A DNA stretch of 64,000 nucleotides from Annulohypoxylon bovei var. microspora (lineage: Eukaryota > Ascomycota > Sordariomycetes > Xylariales > Hypoxylaceae). The notes below the pieces were generated by a model. That model saw nothing but the letters and a program-made list of their open reading frames with translations, was not told where the DNA came from and did not search any database. This document shows positions 9,139-21,657 of this stretch, one piece after another; positions within the stretch are counted from its first letter, which is position 1; every line of letters starts with the position of its first letter. The translations under genes and the position numbers were made by a program. The DNA lies in NCBI GenBank assembly GCA_022836615.1, contig MU405256.1, positions 1-64,000 of the forward strand, written 5' to 3'.

Positions 9139-12100
9139 TCAAGGTGACTCTTCGTCGGCTTGCCTATCGCGCTCAATCTCGTCCATTCTAGACACAAACT
9201 CGTCTTGAAGTCTCTTAAGATAGCTGCCTAATGCGGCGTCATCCATGTCAGATTCTCGCAGTTGGAGAAGTGTGTCGTGCAAATTTAAAATCAGCTTTCG
9301 GCGCCGAAGCAGCTTTCTGGACTGGGAATCTTGTTTCTTCCTCTCGATGGTCTCCGCAAGCGTCTTGGAAACATCTTCTGCAACTTGGATGAATCGTTCC
9401 GGGAAACCAACCGCGCGTGCGAGATTGAGGCCGTAATGTTCTTCTTGCACGGGTCCTGAGGTGACCTTGTACAACATGGTCATCTTGGGATTGCCGTCAT
9501 CCATGTCGTGGGTTTCGGTGGCAAGGTGCAGATTCAAGACCCCTGGTCTACTCCCCAACACCTTTGCTACTCACGAATTGAGAAAATATTTCTAATACGC
9601 CTGCAACGGATTACTTACAAAGTTGTTGGAAGTGTGTTGCAAACCATACCAAGGAATTGCTTTGAACCAATGCTTCGGATATAGCGAGTGCAATCGCCAG
9701 CCCATCTCTTGTGCTAGTCCCACGGCCAAGTTCATCGATGATGGCCAAGCTTCTTTCATTGATATTCCTGAAGCTACATTAGAATGCATTGCGTTAATGT
9801 GATTTAATTTACCTTAGTATAAACGCCATTTCTCGCATTTCAAGAGAGAACGTGGACATATTGGTTTCGATGCTATCATCCGTGGACATCCTCACGAAAA
9901 GTTGTTGGATCATTGGAAAGGCGGCATATTGTGCAGGTACAAAACAGCCGATCTGAGCCATTACTTGGAGGAGCGAGATCATTCTAATGTAAGTGCTCTT
10001 ACCGCTCATGTTGCAGCCGGTAATGATCTGGAACCGGTGTTGCTCATTAGCGAAGACGTCGTTTGGAACAAATCGCTCTGGGTTGGCCTAAGAATCGTCA
10101 ATCTCTAAAACTGTAACAAGCTCGAGATCGACTTACACGTTCGCAGATAGGATGTCTTGCCCCTTTGAGAACTAAAGCACTACCAATCTCAGGCCTCGCA
10201 TAGTCCCTTGTCGTTGCAGACTGACCGAAAGCCGCAATCATATCTAAAAGGGCGATACCCTCGCAGACGCGGAAGAGATTCGGTACGTGGACTCGAATAG
10301 CATCTAAGAGTTCCTGGACGACTTTGTCGCTGAGCATGATAGCCTCATTAGAAGAATCAGTGATGCGGTGGTTGAGTTGGATCAAAACTAAAGTTTGGCA
10401 TTCGATCCAAGTACCCTTGAGAACCTTGTTGATAAGGATGTCTGGAATATCTCTATCCTCAAGGTCACTCTGTCTAAGCCGTAGCCAGTACTTGCGGTTG
10501 GTATCGAACTTAATCTCGGCGGTAATATCATGATCCTCTACAACAATAGTTATAAAACTACTCCTAGCAATTAGTTATGAACTATAGCTCACTGTTTATG
10601 TCTTCGACATGTTGATGAACGTCTTCCGTTGCCTCCTTGTATGTCTGACGGGCGACATCCAAGAGACCATGGACTCCGGACTTCAAATAAATTTAGCAGT
10701 TGGGTAAAGGATAACCAATTGAAGATGTTACTCACCTTGACTGCATATGTCCTCTGATGTCTCATGTCAAGGGCTGATTTTGTTGCTGTCACATCCTCGT
10801 TGATCGTGTCTGCGATGAGATCTGCGACGGGTTGAGTGAGCTCTAGGCGGCATACTTCGCGGATTCGAGTTAGTAGGTCAGTGCGCGCAGCGCCCAACGC
10901 CTCATACAAAGAAGGAACAGCGGTGACGAAGGCTTTAACACCTAGAATATTATTAATAGCTTGCTCTGAAGTGTAAATCGATGATTGATTAGGCACGATA
11001 ACCAGCTTCATCGCGCAGTTAGCCAAGTACAGATGCTTTAAACACACCTACTCACCGTAGTCAGAAGTTTTTCCATGTCCACAAACCCTTTTAGAGCTAT
11101 GGCAGGTCAGCAGCAGATATAAACATTCAGAGAATCAGCTCTGACCTTTCCGTATTTCAAAGAACATGTCTTCTTTCACTGTAAGTTCATCTAGAGCATC
11201 ATAACGAGGGGAAAGGGTGCTGTCAACTTGACAGGAAGGTTGAAGGATGTTGCTTCGTAGCATCCTTGAACCCATGGGAGTAAGAGTCTCATTCAGTAAG
11301 CCGAAGAGACAATCCTTTGATTTCGCATTCTGTAGGTTTTGTATGAGTTCAAGGGAATGAATGGTGGAAATATCAATCATCATGGTATTCTCGGATGGCC
11401 GGTAGCTCACTCGCAACGAGTGGGACACAATTGACACATGACAAGAGAGCTCGACATACTTGATGGCCTACTGACAGTGAGAAAGGGAAACGAGAGGGAA
11501 CGCAGGAATAGTACCTACCGCGGCAAAGGAGCACGTGGCGTAGAAATTACCTTCGATTGCTACCTTGATAGCTTCTAGATCTTCTCTAAACGCCAGAGTC
11601 TGGATAAACTCGAGGCCGACATTCTCGGACCAATACTTACGATCAAGAGGTTCGATCGATGTGTCCGGGAGTTCTTCTTCGATGATTGAGAGAAGACTGG
11701 ACCTGGGATGTGGGGGAAACGCCGTGTTGACGATGAGGATCGTAGACGGCTCGTACATCTGTATCTTATGAACTGTCTTGACATAGAATTGAGAGTCACA
11801 TATCTGGCTTAGGATAGCCTCGTTTGTAGTGATGTTAACGAAGGCAAGACCGACAGTAGGGGATACACCACGAGCTTCAGTGACAGCGCAAATAATCTCG
11901 TGGGATTCGGAACCCCATACAGAAGAGGCTGCACGAGACTTACGTCCCGAAGCCGTACTTGTATGACGGCGCTGTCTCGGGGTGTGTGATTGTGACATGC
12001 TTGTTGCTGAGCGACTGCCACTATACGAAGTAGATGTGAGTTGACTGGCCGAGGTGCCTGGTCTAGGTGGAACGTGATGTAGACTTTGCGGATGGGGAGT

Positions 12101-12232
12101 AGAAGATGTAGTACGAGAAATTGAATGACTAGGAGTATTTCTCAGTGAACGAGAAGATGTTTCTTTATTTGAAGACTCCCGAGGCCCTCGAGAGTTAGGA
12201 AGTGGTTCCATTGCAGAAGTCTCTTTAAACAT
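9139..12232 (-). CDS. MSH4: MutS homologue MSH4 (meiotic crossover factor)
   Basis: Nine exons: 12232-11519, 11467-11146, 11096-11056, 10963-10736, 10680-10593, 10537-10137, 10087-9813, 9767-9619 and 9566-9139. They give 881 aa with every junction in frame. The Ser/Thr-rich N-terminal tail (about 95 aa) is followed by the MutS connector, lever/core and clamp regions (for example SGVHGLLDVARQTYKEATED). The ATPase then has Walker A GCNMSGKST (Lys628), Walker B IIDELGRGTST (Asp701-Glu702) and a conserved THF. There is no N-terminal mismatch-recognition domain, as expected for MSH4. MSH4 pairs with MSH5 as a sliding clamp on recombination intermediates and promotes class I crossovers in meiosis. 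An alternative start lies at Met8 (12211). The ATPase motifs are intact, which suggests a functional sexual cycle or recent selection for it. Confidence 0.93.
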
Positions 12233-12590
12233 TTGATAGAGTATTGATAAGTAACTACATGAGGTGAATTGAGATTCGACCTAGGTAGCTTTTGGAGTTG
12301 TTGAAAGAGATTGAATTTGAGACGAGAAAGCTTTACAAACCTAATAAACAAAAACAAAGTTTCAGTTTCAAGGAAAATTGTTTGAAGCACTTGACTTAGG
12401 TGACTATGGTCGTTCCTTACCTCTTGAAAAGGTTGAGTGCAACTTCTATGACGAACTGTAATCATCCATCTCAGCTTAAAGCGAGAGTTGCGGGTGACAA
12501 CCTTGGAACTGCAGACTCCCGAGTCGTTCCTGCAGCTACCCTGGTGGCCATCAAGGTTCTCAGTTAAACAAGCCCCAGAAAAAAAAGAGC

Positions 12591-12621
12591 GATAAGATAA
12601 AGATAAGATACTGATAAGATA
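12591..12621. promoter_or_regulatory. Cluster of six GATA motifs
   Basis: GATA occurs at 12591, 12596, 12602, 12607, 12613 and 12618, mostly as GATAAG. The cluster lies in the 575-bp divergent promoter of MSH4 and the Rsa4 gene, about 190 bp before the Rsa4 ATG. GATA-factor sites in fungi are WGATAR, and tandem sites are typical of nitrogen- or light-responsive promoters. Whether it is used is unknown; it could be a simple sequence repeat. Confidence 0.5.
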
Positions 12622-12807
12622 TAGATTTTCAACTTTTGTTTCTTCATCCACCACCCCGCGAAGCCGTAATTCGATTAACGAGAAAAGCTGGTCTATTTGT
12701 CTATTCACATCGAAATTTCCAGGAGTTGTTTTTCTTCTTCTAAGAATTGAATGCTCATTATAACAATACGTCAAGTCGATAAGTAAATAAACAAAAGTCC
12801 CTATACC

Positions 12808-14816
12808 ATGGCTACCATAGCCCCGCCGCCCTCGAAGCGACAGAGACGAGAAGTTCTAGAGCGTACTCAGATCCAACAAGACGTCACACCCCCGGTCATC
12901 GAAGCTGGCTCTTTTAAGGCACGATTCATAGACAACGACGGGAACCAATTGGCCGATACGATAGAAGTACCATTGGCAGACGCGACCGAGAAAAATGTGT
13001 CTCTACTACTTAATACCTTGTTAGGAAGGGTATGATATTTCTTCCGAATCTTGCGCTTCGGGAATAAACACATACTAAAGCATCATTATTCCGTAGGAGC
13101 GTGAAGAATTCACACCATATCGCTTTCGTATACATATACCTAATTCCGATGTGGTCGTCGACAATTACCCGACACCCTCGGAATTCCTAGCGGTCCTTCG
13201 TAAACATGGCATCGAGAATCCTTTTGAGACGACAATAACCTTAGCCGCCGAGCCCCAGGCAGTATTCAAAGTGCAAGCCGTGACGCGCATGTCAAATAGG
13301 ATACCGGGGCACGGAGAAGCCATCTTAGCAGCGCAGTTCTCGCCAAAGACGAGCAGTCTATTAGCGACTGGATCCGGCGATAACACGGCGAGAATATGGA
13401 ACACCGATAGCGGGACGCCCAAGTACACTCTCAAAGGCCATTCGGGTTGGGTCTTGGCGCTAGCATGGAGCCCAGATGGCCAGTACTTGGCTACTGGTAG
13501 TATGGACAAGACCGTTCGGATATGGGATGAGTCCGGCCAGCCTGTCGGCAGACCGTTCAATGGCCACTCTAAATGGATCACAAGCATTGCATGGCAACCA
13601 TTTCATCTGTGGCGTGACGACACGCCGAAATTAGCAAGCGCTAGCAAAGATGCTACGATTCGTATATTGATTGTGAATACTGGCAAGACCGAGCATGTTC
13701 TTTCAGGACATAAAGTGAGCATTAAATTACTCACGTTGTCGATGTCGGCAAAACGGCTAACGGCGATGTAGGGTAGTGTTAGCTGCGTTCGATGGGGCGG
13801 GACGGATCTTATTTACAGTGCCAGCCAAGACAAGACAGTCAAGGTATGGGATGTAGTAAGCGGGACGCTGAAACATACCCTGTCCTCGCATGCCCATTGG
13901 GTGAATCACCTCGCGCTGTCTACGGATTTTGTGCTCCGGACGGCCTTCTACGACCACACGAAGAATGTGCCGGCATCTACGGAAGAGAAGCGGGCGAAGG
14001 CGAAGGAACGTTTTGAGAAGGCCGCAAAACATCAAGGCAAGATAGCCGAACGAGTCATCTCGGCTAGTGACGACTTCACGATGTACCTCTGGGACCCGGC
14101 TCAGGGGACAAAGCCTCTAGCACGTCTTTTAGGGCACCAGAAACAAGTGAATCATGTTTCATTCTCCCCAGACGGGAATCTGATCGCTAGCGCTGGTTGG
14201 GACAACCATATCAAGATATGGGGCCGGTAAGTCATCGACATCTTATCTCAATATGCAAGACTTGAAATTTGTCCCGAAGCATATGCTTCTACGGATGGTT
14301 GCTAATATGACAAGCAGCGACGGGAAATTTCTGACGACACTGCGAGGACATGTAAGTCAAAATGATCTTAACTTAGGCCCATCGTCGATAAGACGCTCTA
14401 CGCGCGATCTATACGACTTTACTGGGGCTGGCGGGATATGACTCAACTGCTAACCTTTGGTAGGTCGCACCAGTATACCAATGTGCTTTCTCGGCCGATT
14501 CGGTAAGTGACCACCCTCTTAGATATTCCAATTTCCTGCGGAGCAACATCCGGGGTTATTGGGTGAAAACTTATCTCGGGCATACTTTGCGAAGTTGTTT
14601 CCATCCTTCAAGTAGAATCTGACATGTGATTATCAGCGCCTTCTTTGCTCTGGATCGAGAGATACTACTCTAAAGGTATGGGACATGCGATCTTTCAAGC
14701 TGTCGGTTGATTTACCCGGCCACGAAGATGAGGTCTACGCGTTGGATTGGTCGTTGGACGGCCGGCTTGTTGGGTCGGGAGGAAAAGACAAAGCTGTACG
14801 GCTCTGGCGAAATTGA
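12808..14816 (+). CDS. RSA4: Ribosome assembly protein Rsa4 / Notchless homologue
   Basis: Six exons: 12808-13029, 13097-13714, 13772-14226, 14318-14351, 14464-14502 and 14637-14816. They give 515 aa, the same length as the yeast protein. The N-terminal NLE/ubiquitin-like domain (about residues 30-115) is followed by a WD40 propeller of about eight blades, with repeated GH...WD/WN units such as TGSMDKTVRIWD and SASQDKTVKVWD. It ends in KDKAVRLWRN. In yeast, Rsa4 sits on the pre-60S particle, and its ubiquitin-like domain is grasped by the Rea1/Midasin MIDAS domain to drive nucleolar remodelling and release. It is an essential housekeeping gene and shares its promoter with MSH4. Two tiny exons (34 and 39 nt) near the 3' end would be easy to miss in automatic annotation. 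Confidence 0.95.
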
Positions 14817-17800
14817 TTGGAAAATGAGGTTTCAGAGCTGAGTCGAGATAAGCTCATTGTAAACTCATTGCCGGGCTCCACCACCTTGGGAGCTGGACCG
14901 CTCTGGCCACTAGGACTGCATAACGTTACATACAGATTCCCTCGTAAATACCGAATTTAATGGCAACTCCTCATCAAAGTGACAGAATAGAACTCTGGGA
15001 ATGGGTATACGAAACAATATCCGGGAAAGAATTGAAAGACATGAACCACGTATGTAACGCACAGTAGCTTGCTTATGTGGTTTAGAAAGCTAGCTTCGTG
15101 ACCCCCAAATGCCCCAACACCAAGCATCAGCACACGTTCGACGATCCAGTGAAGTGGCACGCGAAATGCGGGCCGTTCCTGCATAAGTTTTGAACGGCCA
15201 TGAGACCGTGCCATGTCGGGAGCGTATCCGAGTCGATAGATTCGGCTATTTGCAGATCTTTTTTCAGGTCAAGTCATGATGCTATCATACAGACTTTTGT
15301 TCGGTGAATAAAGCCGATGGATGATGACTGACTCGCAGCTTGCGTGTTAGGCTATCGCTATAGCAGTCCGGCCACGAAGGTGGTATGTCGCTAGGTGTTT
15401 CTCGACGTGTATAGCCAAGCGCTTATTCCCATCGAGCGCGCTTAACTAGTCTGCCAGGTAGAGGAAACCGAAGGAGCATGTCCTTAGTGGTGCCGCGAGA
15501 CTATCATGCAAGCCTCCGCACAAGCTAACAGCCAAAGGCGGGGTAAATTGCGATATATGCGGTTCGTTGGGATACCAGGTAGGCTAGTAGGTATGGAAAT
15601 CGAGTGGGAAGTTGACCAGATAATCTGATGGGCTGGTCGAGACATCACACGCCAAGAATGTAACGTCCTTTCATGCTTCGAACTCTTCCAAGTACTTGGT
15701 TAGTATTCGTGTCAGTTAGTCTTGCGGGCCTTGTCAGAATTGGGATGCGTTTTCGTTGTCTATACAGCCGAGCCGCAATATTCATAGAAACCCATAACCC
15801 CATCAGACGAAACGGTAACTTAGAGGGTTCCCGTATCTATCGAGCCAATACCTAAACTCCACATAGGTGAAGCGCCTCTTAGTGCCTGAGATCGTGTTCT
15901 CGTTCTTGGCTGTGGCTGTATATGGGTCAGGCGAAACGCAATCCAGTAATTGCCAGCGATCTACTCTTTGCCGCGTGATCAGAAAGGGGTCCGACCCGTA
16001 TGCAGGTTCTTCCAAAGTTGCGAGTGTCCTCTCGCGACTGTGCATCAAGCAATGAGCATAGATGCATAAGTGCGGTGATTCAGTCGGTAGAGACTAAAAG
16101 CCATGAGGAAGTTGAGGGTGTGAGCCAATTATCACAGCGTATCAAAAAATTTTGCATTCCCCTGCAGAACAATATACTCGGGGACCCGGGCTGCGGGCAA
16201 GCCGTACAAGCATGCGAGCTTCTCTGAGGCTTCTTGGGCATCAAAGAGTTGCCATTTCAAGGAAGCCGCATCGATTCTGCATGGTTTTACATGTGTTGGG
16301 AAGTTCTAGGCTTCCCGTGAGGTTCAAGGCTGTCTATTTCCAGTTATCATTTTTCAAGATATAGTGATTTGGGACAGAATTTTCGACGAATTCACGATAG
16401 GTGCGGCTTAATGGGGCTTAATTTAGGTATTAATGCATCATGGTTTTGGTAGGCTAAAACGGCCAATTACCTTAGTATTCCGCCGGTCTGACTGGCTTGA
16501 ATCCTTTCTTAGCTGACGAGTAACATCGTTTGTGATTGGAGAGATTAAAGGATGGCCACGGTATCGGGTAGCTGACGAAACCTTCAGTCCAGGGAGCCGG
16601 GGGATAATTAATGATTTTTGAAGCTATCACGTCTTTGGATTTGCCCGCAAAAACCCGACCGAACAGGTTGCATTGCGGGGAAAACCGGTCGCTCACTAAT
16701 GGCCCGTGCCGGTAGACGTGTTAAACAGCCAATAGGACGTCTCGTAGAGACAATGTGCTCGGACTCTGAAGTATAATTTACAGAGATGCCATCAAGTCAG
16801 CCGCAGGAGAGAAACGAATGGTAACGAGAAACGCGACCTTGGAATTGCGGAGCTCTTTTCGAATGGAGAGAAAGGAGAAAAAAAAGAAGAAAAAAAGAAC
16901 CCAGATACTGCAGAAATGGACGGGATTTCGGCATCTGTTAGGATATGTACCGATACGGGTCTAGATAAAAGTTCGAACTTGAGAGAATTGTTCCAAGTTG
17001 CATCCTTCTTTAGAAAGTTCCCGTCTGTTCTTGATATCAATCAGCTCAGCGAGAAAAGACTCAATTCACTCATCCAACTTAGCCAAGCTTTCACCTTTAA
17101 ACCTTTAGAGTGCGTGGGTTTTCTAGGTTGTACCTAAGTAGCACGTTAGCTTCGGACCAAATCCTCCTGGGTAAAGTTGAAATAGGGAAAAATGGGCTGG
17201 ATCGTTGATTCGGTAAGAGGTAGGGAACTTCCTAGAAACCTCGATCGCCCACATAGGGCTGTGATCCTCTTGTCAAGTCGTCCAGCCTCTTTGTCTCTCA
17301 TTCAATGTTGCTATCATTTAATTAAAGCTTTGTATCGGAGTAAAATGTCCTTGGAGTATTGACGTGGAATATTGATATGAACACTTGTATCAAGTCATAC
17401 AATTATTCTTGTTCAATTATTAATTGACGTCTTTGAAAGGAGCTATTCCTCCAGTGTGCTACCTAAATACGTCAAACATTTAGGAATTGGTGAGATGGAT
17501 GGGATGGGAATTGTTCCGCAATAGATTCATAGTTGGCTTAGTTGGCTTTAAAAAAGGGCCGTCGTTGTGGTGAAGTGGAGAATTGACCTTCGAAATATTT
17601 TGATATTAGTTAGTGATAATTTTTGATACTTGGCCCGGTCCGTGTCAGCTTCGATCTTTCTTAGTTTGTCTATCGTGTAACGGCAGGACGGCAGGAAAAA
17701 GCCACGGCAGGAAAAGGCCCTGGAGAACTTCAGATCCGTTGACGATGACTGCGCTAAGGCCCCAGTAACGACCGTATAACCCTGTAAAAAGCTCCGCTGT

Positions 17801-18548
17801 TGCAACTTGGCTTTAGGTAACTAGAGCTGTTAGGTCAACTGGAAACGGTACGTGTATAGACACTGGGCTGGCTTACGAAATAAGTATTTTTAGTTACTTT
17901 TTTACCTTTCCAGTACGTCACTGGTCGCACATTTGATTAGCGCGTGGTAAGTTCTGCGGGTGTCATCCCAGTAAGGAATTGACCTTCTACAACATGTACC
18001 CGAACTTAGTCCCCAATTGATACAGCTCATTGACATCAATTTGATCCAACTGCTCCCCAGCTTACCCAGCTTTATTATGCTGGCTAAGGCTCGCTTCTCG
18101 TGAGTATTTTATACATTTTGCGTCACTTTTACATATCATAAACTATTAAACCAATAATAATTTTCTTACTAACCTTTCCCGGTAGTATCCGTTTAGCTCC
18201 CGTTCCTCTCCGCCGTTCAATCACCCGACTTTTAAAGGACGTCCGATCTCAAACTTTTTTTTTCTTACTTGGACTCTAGCTGAGTTGATTCGAAGCAACC
18301 TTGCCGAGGGACTCATATATTCCAACACGCTACACACACGATATACGGAATACGGATCACCTAATACGTAAACATTTCTACAAAACCATTCAATTCTTTC
18401 CTATGAACTTGCAATTTTACAATTACAGTCTAACCTGTCGCGATCCCTACTTATCCAGACTGCCTTAGCAATTGTAGTCTGGTTTGTGTCGATATCAACC
18501 TATACATACAACCATACTCAACTACATCAAACCAAAAGCTTTCCTACA
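14817..18548. other. Long intergenic region, no supported gene
   Basis: About 3.7 kb. Many frames of 60-85 codons occur on both strands. None has a domain, a codon pattern like its neighbours, or plausible splice partners. The last roughly 500 bp are pyrimidine-rich with several CAACC/ACATAC stretches, and they are likely the promoter and 5' UTR of the trehalose synthase subunit gene. An unrecognised lncRNA or lineage-specific gene cannot be excluded. Confidence 0.5.
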
Positions 18549-21500
18549 ATGACTATCTTCCTAGCTTCCTTGTAAGTTTCCTCGTTTATGTCTTTTATTT
18601 TCAGTATCGCTTCTTTTGTTATGCGTTGAAAGTTTGTCTATTCGAGCACTTGGGCATTAAATGTGCCGTTACGTGTATTGTTTTATATTAGTACTAGATC
18701 GAGCTCTTTACGATCTATTTGTTCTCTGCCCTGGTCCTATGGCGGGAGCTACGACCAACTTGCATGAGAGACGTGCACCAAAGTGGAATCCTAACCCGGT
18801 CATTGATTGCGGGACATCTTCATTGTCTTGAGTTGCATCTAACTCTCTACCTATTAGGTTTCTACCGAAAACCGTCTACTTCAAGCTACCAGATGCGCCT
18901 GCTGCTAGTGAGCGCCTAATCCAACGGCAGAACAATAAAAAAAAGCCATCGAAACGACCGCCTCTCGAGCTTCGTACCAGTCTTTTCCCCGACCCCGCTA
19001 TCACCCCTCCCCAAACTCCCGAAGATGAAGATGCCTACATCGATGATAGCCTCTTCGTAAACGAGGACGGCTTGCGTGTATTGAACGTCTCGGACGACGA
19101 GGAATTTAGAGCCCCGACTGATAAGGAATCACCTAAATGGGGTGGTCGGGCGAACCAGCCGAAATCTCGAGCGAATTCACCACCTCCAGCTTCTCTTCTA
19201 GAGCATGCTAGGACTTTGGAAAAGGCTAAGGAGCTTGGCCGACAAGGAATCCTCCAACCTCGAGCGAGCCGAAGTGACAGTCACGACAGAGTCTTTGCAC
19301 ATGCCAACTGGCGCATAGTGAATGCCGACCAAGGCAATGGCGGTCTGCGTAATGCTGCCGACGCAGCGGCTCGCGATAGCAATGGCGAAGAATATTCTTG
19401 GGTGGGCACCCTGGGCATGCCCACGGACGCGCTCAAAGGTACCCAGCAGAAAGAAGATATCAACGACAGATTAGTGACCGAGTACAATATGTATCCCGTA
19501 TTCTGCTCAGATAAAGATTTCGACGGACATTATCTACATTTCTGCAAGCAAATCCTCTGGCCTGTCTTCCACTACCAGATTCCCGATAACCCGAAGAGCA
19601 AGGCATACGAAGACCATTCATGGAAGTTCTACGTTAATCTCAACCAAGCATTTGCAGACAAGATCGTGAAAAATTGGAAACGAGGTGATACGATATGGGT
19701 GCACGACTACCATTTGCTACTGGTACCAGGGATGATCCGCAAGAAGCTTCCGGATGCCAAGATCGGTCTATTCCTTCACGTTGCTTTCCCCTCATCCGAG
19801 GTCTTCCGATGCCTGGCCGTCCGGAAGCAGCTGCTCGAGGGTATGCTCGGCGCGAATCTGATTGGTTTTCAGATCCACGAATATACTCGCCACTTCCTCC
19901 AGACCTGTTGTCGCCTCCTTGCTGTAGAAGCAACCCCCGACGGTGTCCAATTAGAGGACCGGTTCGTCAATGTTATGAATCATGCCATTGGTATCGATCC
20001 TGTTAATCTCAATACTCATCGTCTGGACGAGGAGGTAATGAAGTGGATCGGGATCATGCGAGACCGATACAAGGACAAGAAGTTAATCGTCGCTCGTGAC
20101 AAGCTTGACCACGTCCGCGGAGTCCGACAGAAGCTCCTTTCCTATGAGCTGTTTCTTAACAAGAATCCTCAATGGAGAGATAAGGTCGTTCTAATCCAGG
20201 TTGCATTATCTACGGGCGAGAAAACGGATCTCGATGCTGCTGTTGGGGATATTGTCACAAGAGTGAATTCAAACTGGGCCAACCTCGCTTATCTGCCTCT
20301 CGTCTATCTGAAGCAAGATATACCATACCCTCAATATCTTGCCTTGTTGACAATTGCAGACGCGCTCATGATCACTAGTCAACGTGAGGGTATGAATCTC
20401 ACATCACATGAGTTCATAGTCTGCCAGGATGGCAAATACAGTGACAAAAAGCATGGATCTCTCATTTTATCGGAGTTTACCGGGACCTCATCACTTTTTG
20501 GCAACAAAGAGTTAACTGTTAACCCATGGAGCTATCGACAATGCTCCGAGGCTATAAAGCAGGCACTCGAAATGTCCGACGAGGAGAAAACGGAACGGTG
20601 GGATGCACTCCGCGAAATTGTCAGCCATCATACTGGAAGCTATTGGTTCTCAAAGTTCTTATCCTCTCTCGACCAGGTCTACGAGGAGCAACACCGTCAT
20701 GATCAAACGTCTGTTCCTCGGTTGAATTTGAACGCCTTAGGCCAACGTTATTCTCAAAGCCAACGTCGGCTCTTCTTCCTCGACCTAGAAGGCACTCTTA
20801 TCCCCTACGGCCCGATGAACGAGATTATTCCCATGAACCCTCAGGTAAGTCAGCAATTCTACATTAACTAGGTATGGGGAATGCTGACAGGTCATTAGCG
20901 CACCTTGGACGTATTGAACGATCTAGTTGAGGATACTCGCAATACCGTATATGTCATGTCCGGACGCCGACCGGAAGAGCTCGATCGCCTCTTCCGCTTA
21001 GTTCCTAATCTGGGTCTCATAGCCGAAAACGGCTGCTTCATCAAGAATGCTGGCAAGAGTACCTGGACCGAGATAGCGGATCACGATCGGGTTACCGCGT
21101 GGAAAGAATCGGTTCGAGGAATCCTCCAGTACTACCTTGAACGCACTCCCGGATCGGATATCGAAGATCGCAACTGCTCACTAATATTCCACTACAAGCA
21201 TGCAGACGACTACGCCAATGCGGAACGTCAAGCAAGCGATTGGACCGGGCACATAAACGAATCTTGTGAGGAGCAGCGAGTGCATGCAACACAGTTGGAT
21301 AACTGTGTTGTGGTCGAATCAATTGACTGGACTAAGGAGACTGCCGCCACCCTAGTCTACGAAGACCTGATCAAGAACACGCAAGAGTCCCAGGCGAACC
21401 CTGTGGATTTCCTCATGGTCATTGGCGACGGTCGTGAGGATGAGAAAGTCTTCAAATGGGCTAACAACATTAGGGGGGGTAGCGGGGTAAAGGACGTCGT

Positions 21501-21657
21501 CACGGTAAGCCTAGGTAACCGAAATACCGAGGCTACATCTACTCTGACGCAGGGCGTGAGCGGTAAGTGGCCATTCAGCACACTCTATCATCAAGTCATA
21601 CTAATAATGCCCACAGGTGTGCTTGTTACGCTACAAAAGCTCGCCGGTCTTTCTTAG
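18549..21657 (+). CDS. Trehalose synthase complex regulatory subunit (Tsl1/Tps3-type)
   Basis: Four exons: 18549-18571, 18858-20844, 20899-21562 and 21617-21657; 904 aa. The first exon is only 23 nt and encodes MTIFLASL, joined through a 286-bp intron to FLPKTV. The order is a disordered N-terminal region (about 150 aa), a glycosyltransferase-20 (TPS) domain with VHDYHLLLVPGM and GLFLHVAFPSSEVFR, then a trehalose-6-phosphatase-like domain. The phosphatase nucleophile motif reads D650-L-E652-G-T instead of DxDGT, so the second catalytic Asp is Glu. TPS-domain substrate motifs also depart from catalytic Tps1 (VTSQREGMNL-like instead of STRDGMNL). These are the features of the non-catalytic Tsl1/Tps3 subunits that scaffold Tps1 and Tps2 in the cytosol. 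The alternative, an active Tps2, is unlikely given the DxE motif. Confidence 0.88.

Noticed and set aside
12142..12774. 210-codon minus-strand frame upstream of MSH4
   Set aside because: It overlaps the MSH4 first exon in another frame and runs through the GATA repeat, with no domain or codon bias.
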